A stretch of DNA of 7,009 bases from an uncultured Phenylobacterium sp. (GCA_945952355.1 CAMFIW010000145.1:1-7009), one strand, 5' to 3'. Positions 1 to 6,420 are shown, numbered from the stretch's first letter. Numbers and translations: made by a program. The notes: a model not told the origin generated them from the sequence alone.

Positions 1-1678
1 AGCCACCCTCAGCCGGGCGCATCTTCCAGCCGATCTTGGCCAGCGCCGCCTTGGTCGCCTCGGGCACGCCGGTCTCCAGGTTGAGGAAACCGGAGCCGGG
101 CAGGGCGGCCTCGCCGGTCGGTTCGGGGGAGCCATCGTGGTGCCAGCGGGGACTGTCGCCCGCCTCCTGCACGCCCAGGCCGAAATCGACCATGTTGGAG
201 ATGATCTGGGCCTGGCCCTGGGGCTGCATGTCGCCGCCCATCACCCCGAAGGCCAGCCAGGGCTCGTCGCCCTTCACCGCGAAGCCGGGGATGATGGTCT
301 GGAACGGCCGCTTGCCGGGCGCGAAGATGTTCGGGTGGCCGTCGGTCAGGGCGAACAGCTCGCCGCGGTCCTGGAACATGAAGCCCAGCCCGTCGGGCAT
401 CAGGCCCGAGCCCATGCCGCGATAGTTGGACTGGATGATCGAGACCATCATCCCGTCCTTGTCGGCGGTGCAGAAATAGGTGGTGTCGCCATGGCTCGGC
501 GCCTGGCCGGGCCTGAGGTTGTCCATGATCGCGTCGGGGCGGATCAGCTTGGCGCGCTCACGGGCATAATCCTTGGAGATCAGCCACTCCGCCGGGACCT
601 TGTAGAAGTCCGGGTCGGCGTAGTAGCGGGCGCGGTCCTCGAAGGCGAGGCGCTTGGCCTCCACCGAGTGGTGGATCGCCTGGGGCGACTGGAAGCCCAT
701 CGCCCCGAAGTCGAAGGTCTCCATGATGTTCAGCGCCGCCAGCGTCGCCAGGCCCTGGCTGTTCGGCGACAGGCCATAGACGTCGACGCCGCGATAACCG
801 GTCTTGTGCGGCGGGTCCCAGCGGGCGTGGCGGCCGGCGAGGTCGGCCTTGGTCATCCAGCCGCCGATCCGCTTGAAATAGCGCTCGATGGTGTCGGCGA
901 TCTCGCCCTCGTAGAACGCGTCGCGGCCGCCTTCGGCGATCAGCCGATAGGTGCGGGCGAGCCCCGGATTGCGGAACACCTCGCCTTCGGCCGGGGTCTT
1001 GCCATCCGGCGCCCAGACCTTGCGGAAGTTCTCGGTCTCCTCGATCCCGGCGCCCGGCTTGGTGAAGTTGCCGAACGACTTCTCGACATAGAAGGCGACG
1101 TTCTGGGTGATCGGCGCGCCCTCCTCGGCGAAGCCGATGGCCGGCTGGAAGAGGTCCTTCCAGGCCAGCTTTCCGTACTTCTGGTGCAGGGTCCACCAGG
1201 CGTCGACCGCGCCCGGGACGCTGACCGAGACCGCGCCATAGGAGGGGATCAGGCCGTTCTTCGAGCGCGCCCGCACCGTCTCCAGCGACAGGCCCTTGGG
1301 GCTGCGGCCCGAGCCGTTCAGACCCGCGACCTGACGGGCCTTCGGGTCCCACAGCATGACGAAGCAGTCGCCTCCGACCCCGCAAGAGATCGGCTCGCCA
1401 TAGCCCAGCACGGCGTTTGCCGCGATCGCCGCGTCGACGGCCGAGCCGCCCTTCTTAAGGATCTCGATCGCGGTCTGGGTGGCCAGCGGATGGGCGGTCG
1501 CCGCCGCCCCATGCACGCCCCAGGCGGCGCTGCGGCTGGCGAAGGTCGCCCCGTCGATCCGGTCGCCGCCATGGACGTCCGGCCGGTTTCGGTTCGGGTT
1601 CTGCGCCCGGCTTGTCGCGTGCGCCACTCCCGCCACGGCGGCGGCAGGCAGGGCGGCGAGGAAGGTGCGGCGACGCAT
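1..1678 (-). CDS. ggt: Gamma-glutamyltransferase family protein (YwrD/acylase-like), Tat-exported, 3' end cut by window
   Basis: Ntn-hydrolase that cleaves or transfers the gamma-glutamyl group of glutathione-like substrates after self-processing into two subunits; it probably acts in the periplasm. The frame is open from ATG at 1678 to the window edge (559 codons), so roughly 30-40 C-terminal residues are missing. The N-terminus carries a twin-arginine signal (RRRTFL at residues 2-7, then an Ala-rich stretch ending AHA at about residue 21). The processing and nucleophile site is DTTYF, with Thr399 the expected nucleophile, followed by TADKDG. Arg125 in NGSGRSPKG matches the glutamate-carboxylate-binding Arg. 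The GKRPFQT motif (455-461) has Gln-Thr where E. coli GGT has the Ser-Ser oxyanion pair, and MGGDMQPQG follows; this is the acylase-like/YwrD branch. The lid-loop region looks short. A GGAG Shine-Dalgarno (1685-1688) supports the start. The family is secure, the physiological substrate is not. Confidence 0.94.
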   Translation of the reverse strand, partial: MRRRTFLAALPAAAVAGVAHATSRAQNPNRNRPDVHGGDRIDGATFASRSAAWGVHGAAATAHPLATQTAIEILKKGGSAVDAAIAANAVLGYGEPISCGVGGDCFVMLWDPKARQVAGLNGSGRSPKGLSLETVRARSKNGLIPSYGAVSVSVPGAVDAWWTLHQKYGKLAWKDLFQPAIGFAEEGAPITQNVAFYVEKSFGNFTKPGAGIEETENFRKVWAPDGKTPAEGEVFRNPGLARTYRLIAEGGRDAFYEGEIADTIERYFKRIGGWMTKADLAGRHARWDPPHKTGYRGVDVYGLSPNSQGLATLAALNIMETFDFGAMGFQSPQAIHHSVEAKRLAFEDRARYYADPDFYKVPAEWLISKDYARERAKLIRPDAIMDNLRPGQAPSHGDTTYFCTADKDGMMVSIIQSNYRGMGSGLMPDGLGFMFQDRGELFALTDGHPNIFAPGKRPFQTIIPGFAVKGDEPWLAFGVMGGDMQPQGQAQIISNMVDFGLGVQEAGDSPRWHHDGSPEPTGEAALPGSGFLNLETGVPEATKAALAKIGWKMRPAEGG

Positions 1679-1707
1679 GCGGAACTCCGGAACCGACTGG
1701 AACCGGC

Positions 1708-1713
1708 ACTATA
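1708..1713 (-). promoter_or_regulatory. Possible -10 element (TATAGT) upstream of the gamma-glutamyltransferase
   Basis: TATAGT on the minus strand matches the -10 consensus at five of six bases. It sits about 30 nt before the ATG at 1678, inside the 65-nt gap after the protease stop. No convincing -35 hexamer is seen 16-18 nt upstream. Two GGTTCC copies exactly 10 nt apart (1704-1699 and 1694-1689 on this strand) lie between it and the start codon. It would give the transferase its own promoter; this is weak evidence. Confidence 0.2.
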
Positions 1714-1743
1714 GGCGCCCGCGCGTGACCCTGGCGACGCCTC

Positions 1744-3057
1744 CTAACGCGCCGAGGCGAACTTCAGCGACAGGAAGTCCACCGCGTCGTCGATCGGAAT
1801 GAAGAAATTGATGCCGCGCGGAGCCTTGTCCGCGTCGACGCCGGCGACCGTTACGCCCACCGCCTCGCCCTTGGCGTTCAGCAGCGGACCGCCGCTGTTG
1901 CCCGGGTTCACAACGACGTCGCTCTGGATGAAGCTGTAGCCGTCCAACATGCGATTGGCGGACACGATTCCCTTGGTCAGGCTGCCCTGGAGCTTGGGGT
2001 CCAGCGGCGTGCTGATGGCAAACACTGGGTCGCCCGCCTGCACGGCGCCACGGCTTAGCGCGAGCGGCCGGCGGCCGCGCGGATCAGTCTTTACCAGCGC
2101 GATGTCGCGGCCAATGTCGGAGCGCAGGACTTCGCCGATCGTCTCCATCCCGTCCGACCACTTGACCTTGACGTATTTGGACGCACCGACGACGTGTCGG
2201 TTGGTGAGCAGGTGCCCTTCACGCGACACCAAGAAACCGCTTCCCATGCCGTCGCCCGCAAAAAGCGCCACAACTGAGCCCGACGCATCGGCCAGGGTTT
2301 GGGCGCCGGCGCCGGGCGTCACGGTGATCGGGGCGGCGGCGGAGGGATGACGCGGCGCAGAAACCGAGGGACCGGTGCTCAGTACAGCCGTACGGAAAGC
2401 TTCCGAGGAGGCCAGCGCCCGCACATTGGCCGCGAAGACCGCAGATTCCATCACGTCGACGACGTTCGTCTGCCCGTCGTCGAAGGTGACACGCACGACA
2501 GTCGGGATTTTGGCGATCACCCTTGATTCCACGGGCGAATAGACTTGCCACTCGATCGCCATCTGTATCGAGCCGAGGGCCTGGGTATCGGCTAGGTCCA
2601 TCTTGCGCTCGCGCGCCGTGCGCCCGCCGCAAGCCAGGAGCGAAACATCAGTGATCAGGGCGCCGACCTGTAGTTCCGCTCCATCGTCCTCCTGGTCCTT
2701 GAAGAGGTTGTTGGGATCGCCCGCGACATCGAATCCAAGCTTGGTCAGCTCATCGCGAAACAGGCGCTCGACGACGGCGTCTTTGGAGTAGCCGTTCTTG
2801 CTGGAGTCCCAATTGCTGACGTTGTCCAAGTCGCAATTCTTGCCCCACAGGACGGCCGCCCAGGCTTGGCCATGCTTCATGCTGTCGCCGACCCTCGCGA
2901 GGCTGACGCTCCGCGGCTTGGCGCCCAACGGCAGCGGCTGCGTCGCGACCGCAGCTGGCGCCTGCTTCTCGAGAACGGAGAGCTCAGCCGCAACGGCTGT
3001 GCCGCACCCTACCAACGAAATCGCGCCCAAAGCGCCTGCGATCCAACGCACCACCAC
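1744..3057 (-). CDS. Secreted or lipid-anchored trypsin-like serine protease with unrecognised N-terminal domain
   Basis: A 437-residue exported protein. Residues 1-24 form a signal peptide. LVGC at 15-18 fits a lipobox (Cys18 lipidated), but AVAA at 21-24 would also suit signal peptidase I. The C-terminal domain (about 258-437) is a trypsin/HtrA-type (S1C-like) peptidase with a complete triad: His288 in TNRHVV, Asp318 in GRDIAL and Ser388 in NPGNSGGP. No PDZ domain follows, so it is not a full DegP/HtrA. Residues about 45-225 form a separate domain I do not name; it has a Cys75/Cys143 pair that could form a disulfide. A Pro/Ala-rich linker (229-250) joins the two. Three GTG codons in a row (3057, 3054, 3051) are possible starts, and the Shine-Dalgarno is poor. 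Base composition is lower in GC than in neighbouring genes. Stop TAG at 1744-1746. Likely role: envelope proteolysis; substrate unknown. Confidence 0.9.
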   Translation of the reverse strand: MVVRWIAGALGAISLVGCGTAVAAELSVLEKQAPAAVATQPLPLGAKPRSVSLARVGDSMKHGQAWAAVLWGKNCDLDNVSNWDSSKNGYSKDAVVERLFRDELTKLGFDVAGDPNNLFKDQEDDGAELQVGALITDVSLLACGGRTARERKMDLADTQALGSIQMAIEWQVYSPVESRVIAKIPTVVRVTFDDGQTNVVDVMESAVFAANVRALASSEAFRTAVLSTGPSVSAPRHPSAAAPITVTPGAGAQTLADASGSVVALFAGDGMGSGFLVSREGHLLTNRHVVGASKYVKVKWSDGMETIGEVLRSDIGRDIALVKTDPRGRRPLALSRGAVQAGDPVFAISTPLDPKLQGSLTKGIVSANRMLDGYSFIQSDVVVNPGNSGGPLLNAKGEAVGVTVAGVDADKAPRGINFFIPIDDAVDFLSLKFASAR

Positions 3058-3101
3058 CCCCGTGGATATTCTTCGTCGAATTTATTCAACCTCAAGTCGT
3101 T

Positions 3102-3446
3102 CTAACCTGCGGTAAACACCGCGAGCTCGTTCCCGCTGGGGTCGCGGAAGTGGAACCTCCGGCCGCCCGGGAAGCTGAAGATCGGGATCACGATCTCGCC
3201 GCCGGCGTCGCGGACGCGCTTTTCCATGGCCTCCAGGTCGTGGGCGTAGAGCACCACCAGCGGCTTGGGCCGGGCCTGTTCCTTGTCCGCCTGGAAGCCG
3301 CCGTCGACGCCGGCGTTCTCGAAGGCCGCATAGGTCGGGCCGTAGTCGACGAACCGCCAGCCGAAGGCCGCGGAATAGAACAGCTTGGTCCCAGGCAGGT
3401 TGTCGCCGGGCAGCTCCACATAGGCGATCTTGCCATCCTCGAACAT
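3102..3446 (-). CDS. VOC-superfamily (glyoxalase/bleomycin-resistance fold) protein
   Basis: A 114-residue cytoplasmic protein with one vicinal-oxygen-chelate unit of two beta-alpha-beta-beta-beta modules. Seen directly: KIAYVELPGDN at the start, LFYSAAFGWRF (22-32) typical of the first module, and HFRDPSGNELAVF (99-111) typical of the final strand and turn. Glu107 is the usual last metal ligand. The position that holds a metal-binding His in glyoxalase I is Tyr9 here, so a classical metal site looks incomplete. Such small VOC proteins are often annotated as glyoxalase-like with unknown substrate, and a specific reaction cannot be assigned. The ATG at 3446 is supported by AGAGGA at 3461-3456, 9 nt upstream. 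It follows the methyltransferase by 45 nt and could be the tail of that operon. Confidence 0.9.
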   Translation of the reverse strand: MFEDGKIAYVELPGDNLPGTKLFYSAAFGWRFVDYGPTYAAFENAGVDGGFQADKEQARPKPLVVLYAHDLEAMEKRVRDAGGEIVIPIFSFPGGRRFHFRDPSGNELAVFTAG

Positions 3447-3455
3447 GGTCGGGCG

Positions 3456-3461
3456 TCCTCT
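3456..3461 (-). promoter_or_regulatory. Shine-Dalgarno of the VOC-family gene
   Basis: AGAGGA on the minus strand lies 9 nt before the ATG at 3446, supporting that start. It overlaps by two bases the CTGAAG arm (3460-3465) of an imperfect inverted repeat whose other arm, CTTCAG (3490-3495), includes the methyltransferase stop codon. Confidence 0.6.
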
Positions 3462-3491
3462 GAAGTTCCTATTTTGTTCTCTTGTAAGGCT

Positions 3492-4154
3492 TCAGCCCGG
3501 GAGAGTCCAGACGGCCGTCTTCTTGACCTCCATGTCCTCCAGCTCGCGGGTGGTCGGCACTTGGTATTCGGCCAGTTTCACCAGCCCTTCGCGTGGGAAG
3601 TAGCTGCGGCCCGGATCGCCGATCAGAACCATCGCCCCCGCCGCGCGGCCCGCCGCCAGCCAGGCCATCACCTTCTCCGCCAGCGGCTTCTCATAGCAGA
3701 TGTCGCCGGCCAGGATCACGTCGCAGGCCGGCGGCGGGGCGTCCAGCAGGTCTTGGTCGGTGAAGTCGCAGACGACGCCGTTGGCTGCGGCGTTCAGCTC
3801 GAGCGCCGCGCCGCAGAAGCCGTCGATGTCGGCCGCCAGCACCTGGGCCGCCCCGGCCTTCATCGCCGCAATGCCCACGATCCCCGAGCCGGAGGCGAAG
3901 TCGATCACCCGCTTGCCGGCCACGGCCTCGGGCCTGTCCAGGATGTAGCGCGCCAGCGCCTGCCCGCCCGCCCAGGCGAAGGCCCAGAATGGCGGCGGCA
4001 GGCCGATCTCCGACAGCGCCTCTTCGGTCATCCGCCAGATGGGCGTGATCTCGTCGGCCAGATGCAGCACCAGCTCCGGCGTGTGCGGCGGGACCTGCTG
4101 GCGGGTGTTTTCGAGGATGAAGGCGCGGCGGCCTTCAGGCGTTTGGGCGATCAT
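3492..4154 (-). CDS. Class I SAM-dependent methyltransferase, METTL20-like (ETF-beta lysine methyltransferase homologue)
   Basis: A 220-residue cytoplasmic seven-beta-strand methyltransferase. Motif I is VIDFASGSG (83-91); acidic Asp109/Asp111 in AADID would contact the SAM ribose; and the post-motif DICYE (151-155) is the signature of the METTL20/ETFB-KMT group. PPFWAFAWAGGQALARY (54-70) and the C-terminal KKTAVW strand also fit that group. Known biology: human METTL20 and its Agrobacterium homologue methylate lysines in the beta subunit of electron transfer flavoprotein, and the bacterial enzyme can also modify ribosomal protein L7/L12. The same substrate is inferred here; no ETF gene is in the window. 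Stop TGA is at 3492-3494. The start at 4154 lies 12 nt after the desaturase stop, with AAGG at 4165-4162 as Shine-Dalgarno, implying co-transcription with the desaturase. Often mis-annotated as a nicotinamide N-methyltransferase-like protein. Confidence 0.88.
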   Translation of the reverse strand: MIAQTPEGRRAFILENTRQQVPPHTPELVLHLADEITPIWRMTEEALSEIGLPPPFWAFAWAGGQALARYILDRPEAVAGKRVIDFASGSGIVGIAAMKAGAAQVLAADIDGFCGAALELNAAANGVVCDFTDQDLLDAPPPACDVILAGDICYEKPLAEKVMAWLAAGRAAGAMVLIGDPGRSYFPREGLVKLAEYQVPTTRELEDMEVKKTAVWTLPG

Positions 4155-4166
4155 CCGCCCGCCTTA

Positions 4167-5099
4167 CTAGGCCGGCCTGCCCGCCGCCAGCTTCAGCACC
4201 TGCGCATAGCCGCCGGGTTCGTACAGCATGCCGTCCAGCACGCCCTTCTTCGCCAGCATCCGGTGGGCGCGGGGCAGGTTGTAGCAGGGCACATGCATGA
4301 ACATGTGATGCTCGCAGTGATAGTTCACATAGTAGGGCGCGAGGCTGGCGCGGGCGATCAGCCCGGCCTGGGTGGTCCGCGCATGGCGCAGCGGGTCCGG
4401 CTCGTCCTTGGCCACGCAGGCGTGCTCGGCGATGTTGCGGAGCCGGGTGATCATTTGGAACCAGGTGAACTGCGGGACCAGCCACAGCACCGGCCAGGCC
4501 CACCAGGCGCCGAACGGCGCGCCGATCGCGGTGATGATCACGCCGCCCAGCAACCAGCGGCGTTTGCGGCGGACCTCCTCCAGGATGATCGGCAGGACGG
4601 GCTCGCCCGGCTGGCGCGCGCGCAGCCGCTTCTGGAAATCGCCGAACCGCTGCTTGAAGCCGGTCTGGCCGGTGAGGTCGCGGATGATCTTGCGGCGCAG
4701 GGACAGGGGTGTGATCGGGAAGGGCGCCGACAGGCCCAGGTCCGGGTCCTCCGCCTGCTGGGCGAAGCGGTGGTGGCCCAGGTGATAGGTCCGGTAGCGC
4801 GCCAGCCCGCCGCCGGTCAGCCACTCGCCGGCCCAGTCGTTGACCTTCAGGTCCTTGTGCAGAGCCCCGTGGGCGGCGTCGTGCATCAGGATGGCGAGGC
4901 CGAGCTGGCGTCCCCCGATGATGATCCAGGCCAGGGGAATGGTGACTGGCCAGATCACCGCCATGGCGCCGGCCGCCAGGATCACCGCCCAGGCGTGCGC
5001 GATCAGCGCCAGCCCCTTCCAGGAGGACTTCTGCGCCAGGGGCGCCCACTCCTCGGGCGTGAAATAGGTCTTCGGATCGACGCGGGCTGCGGCTGCCAT
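4167..5099 (-). CDS. Membrane fatty acid desaturase family protein (RtxC/CrtR-like)
   Basis: A 310-residue integral membrane di-iron enzyme that introduces double bonds or hydroxyls into lipid-type substrates using O2. The three histidine boxes are intact: HDAAH (73-77), HLGHH (106-110) and HCEHH (261-265). An extra RNIAEH box (His226) is typical of this subfamily and may supply another metal ligand. Hydrophobic segments lie at about 30-50, 52-71, 183-199 and 201-217, separated by a basic cytoplasmic stretch (135-182). Length and spacing match bacterial FA-desaturase proteins; the family includes acyl-lipid desaturases, rhizobitoxine desaturase RtxC and carotenoid hydroxylases, so the substrate is open. 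ATG at 5099 is the first possible start: an in-frame TGA lies about 50 nt upstream with no other start between. No Shine-Dalgarno is visible; see the -10 element at 5106-5111. The methyltransferase follows after 12 nt. Confidence 0.92.
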   Translation of the reverse strand: MAAAARVDPKTYFTPEEWAPLAQKSSWKGLALIAHAWAVILAAGAMAVIWPVTIPLAWIIIGGRQLGLAILMHDAAHGALHKDLKVNDWAGEWLTGGGLARYRTYHLGHHRFAQQAEDPDLGLSAPFPITPLSLRRKIIRDLTGQTGFKQRFGDFQKRLRARQPGEPVLPIILEEVRRKRRWLLGGVIITAIGAPFGAWWAWPVLWLVPQFTWFQMITRLRNIAEHACVAKDEPDPLRHARTTQAGLIARASLAPYYVNYHCEHHMFMHVPCYNLPRAHRMLAKKGVLDGMLYEPGGYAQVLKLAAGRPA

Positions 5100-5105
5100 A
5101 GGGGC

Positions 5106-5111
5106 ATCATA
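5106..5111 (-). promoter_or_regulatory. Possible -10 element (TATGAT) for a leaderless desaturase mRNA
   Basis: TATGAT on the minus strand matches the sigma-70-type -10 consensus at five of six bases. Six bases (GCCCCT) separate it from the ATG at 5099, so the usual start point would be the A of that ATG. This agrees with the absence of a Shine-Dalgarno before the desaturase. No good -35 hexamer is visible. Confidence 0.33.
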
Positions 5112-5140
5112 CGCCGCGAAGGCAGGTGAAAACAGCGTGA

Positions 5141-5159
5141 CCCCGCGTCACCCGCGGGG
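5141..5159 (-). terminator. GC hairpin just behind the P450 gene, possible weak terminator
   Basis: A perfect 7-bp inverted repeat (CCCCGCG at 5141-5147, CGCGGGG at 5153-5159) with a 5-nt loop begins two bases after the P450 stop codon. On the minus strand the stem is followed by TCACGCTGTTTTC, so the T-run is short and offset by several bases. It could end ubiA-P450 transcripts or protect their 3' end; it is not a textbook intrinsic terminator. Confidence 0.38.
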
Positions 5160-5161
5160 GC

Positions 5162-6409
5162 TCACACCGCGAGGTCCAGGCGCTCCAGGCCGCGGAAGAA
5201 GGGCAGGGCGCGCCATTGCGGCTCGGCGTCTGGATCGGCCAGGCGAAGGGTCGGGAAGCGAGCGAACAGGCGCACCAAGGCCACCTGGGCTTCGAGCCTC
5301 GCCAGCGGCGCCCCGATGCAGATGTGCGCCCCGCCGCCGAACGACATGTGCGGGCTCTTCTTGCGGCTCACGTCGAACCGCTCCGGGTCGGGGAAAACCT
5401 CGGGGTCGCGGTTGGCGGCGCGCAGCAGGAGCGTCATCGACTGGGTGGCCTTCACCGGGCAGCCGTGGACCTCCATGTCGTGCGAGGCGATGCGGCCGGT
5501 GATGTCGATCGGGCCTTCGAAGCGCAGGATTTCCTCGACCACGGCGCTGGCGAGCGACGGGTCGGCCTTGAACTTGGCGAGCTCGGTGGGATTGAGCAGC
5601 AGCAGGCGCACGCCGTTGCCGATCAGGTCGGTGGTGGTCAGGTTGCCGCCCACCAGCAGGGCGCCCAGGTTGATCCGCAACTCCTCGTCCGACAGCGGCG
5701 CGCCGTCGGCCTGCAGCTTGGTCATGTCGCTGATCAGGTCGTCGCGCGGGTCGGCGCGCCGCGCCGCGATGGTCTGCAGGAAATAGGCCGACAGCGCCTC
5801 GCTCGACCGCTCCATATGCGCCGTCTGCTCGGGCGTGCGGAACGGGTTCAACCCCTGGATCACGCCCTCGGACCAGTCGCGAAACTCGACCAGCCGGTCG
5901 TGGTCGACGCCGAGGATCTGGGCGATCACGTCGATCGGGATTGGCACGCAGAAGGTGCTCATCAGGTCGAAGGTGGGCTGGCCCTCGATCCGGTCCAGCG
6001 CCTCGTCGACGATCTGCTCGACCTGCGGCTTGAACTTCGCCACCCGCGCATAGAGCGCCTGGGCCAGCGGGCCCCTCACCCGCGCGTGATCGGGGTTGTC
6101 CAGCATCAGGATGGAGGTGGTCTCGGAGCGCGGCACGCCCTCGACCACCGCGTCGGCGAACCGGCGCTGCATCACGGCCGCTTCCTCGGCGCGGATCGGA
6201 TCGCGCCACATCTCCAGGTCCGTGGCGATGGCGCGCACGTCGGCGTAGCGGGTGACGATGAAGCTGCCCGAGGCGTCATCGCGCTTTATCGGGCAGGCCT
6301 CGCGCAGCGGCTTCAACACCGAATGCGGGTCGCGCTGGAAGTCGGGATTGAACGGCGTCATCTGCATGATGCCGGGGAGTTCGGCGGCCGGGGTCTTGGT
6401 CTCGGACAT
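5162..6409 (-). CDS. Cytochrome P450 monooxygenase, soluble bacterial type
   Basis: A 415-residue haem-thiolate monooxygenase, the normal length for a soluble bacterial P450, with no membrane anchor; it would take electrons from a ferredoxin and reductase, neither of which is encoded in this window. The haem-ligand loop is FGGGAHICIG (357-366) with Cys364 as the axial ligand. The K-helix ExxR is EILR (293-296), and the C-helix region DNPDHARVR is at 104-112. The I-helix reads GGNLTTTD (254-261): the acidic residue that usually precedes the catalytic Thr is Leu257, which is unusual. Thr258 is retained. The start at 6409 is fixed by GGAGGG at 6420-6415, immediately after the ubiA stop. Eleven nucleotides separate the two genes, so co-transcription is very likely. 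Substrate unknown; proximity to ubiA suggests, but does not show, a link to quinone or prenyl metabolism. Confidence 0.95.
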   Translation of the reverse strand: MSETKTPAAELPGIMQMTPFNPDFQRDPHSVLKPLREACPIKRDDASGSFIVTRYADVRAIATDLEMWRDPIRAEEAAVMQRRFADAVVEGVPRSETTSILMLDNPDHARVRGPLAQALYARVAKFKPQVEQIVDEALDRIEGQPTFDLMSTFCVPIPIDVIAQILGVDHDRLVEFRDWSEGVIQGLNPFRTPEQTAHMERSSEALSAYFLQTIAARRADPRDDLISDMTKLQADGAPLSDEELRINLGALLVGGNLTTTDLIGNGVRLLLLNPTELAKFKADPSLASAVVEEILRFEGPIDITGRIASHDMEVHGCPVKATQSMTLLLRAANRDPEVFPDPERFDVSRKKSPHMSFGGGAHICIGAPLARLEAQVALVRLFARFPTLRLADPDAEPQWRALPFFRGLERLDLAV

Positions 6410-6414
6410 GGCGT

Positions 6415-6420
6415 CCCTCC
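6415..6420 (-). promoter_or_regulatory. Shine-Dalgarno of the P450 gene abutting the ubiA stop codon
   Basis: GGAGGG on the minus strand directly follows the ubiA TGA (6423-6421), with the P450 ATG at 6409. This strong ribosome site fixes the P450 start over later Met codons (Met15, Met17) and makes translational coupling to ubiA plausible. Confidence 0.75.

Noticed and set aside
137..1714. Long plus-strand open frame of 525 codons opposite the gamma-glutamyltransferase
   Set aside because: Its translation is low-complexity Arg/Ala/Gly/Val/Asp-rich with no recognisable motif; it is the antisense shadow of a GC-rich gene with clear family motifs on the minus strand.
1681..1730. GGAAC motifs as an EcfG general-stress promoter
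   Set aside because: They face the plus strand, where no gene follows, and no CGTT lies at the required 16-17 nt spacing.
3058..3101. AT-rich spacer before the protease as a promoter
   Set aside because: TTGAGG and TTGAAT resemble a -35, but no acceptable -10 lies at 16-18 nt spacing, and no Caulobacter-type housekeeping consensus is visible.
3466..3489. AT-rich stretch before the VOC gene as a promoter
   Set aside because: CAAAAT is a four-of-six -10 match only and has no -35 partner; read-through from the methyltransferase explains expression more simply.
3150..5129. Plus-strand open frame of 659 codons running opposite three minus-strand genes
   Set aside because: It spans the VOC, methyltransferase and desaturase genes plus their spacers and has a His/Gln/Arg/Gly-rich composition typical of antisense frames; none of the signals of a real protein are seen.
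5148..6209. Minus-strand 353-codon frame overlapping the P450 in another phase
   Set aside because: The overlapping frame at 5162-6409 has every P450 signature; this one is Arg/Gly/Pro-rich without motifs.
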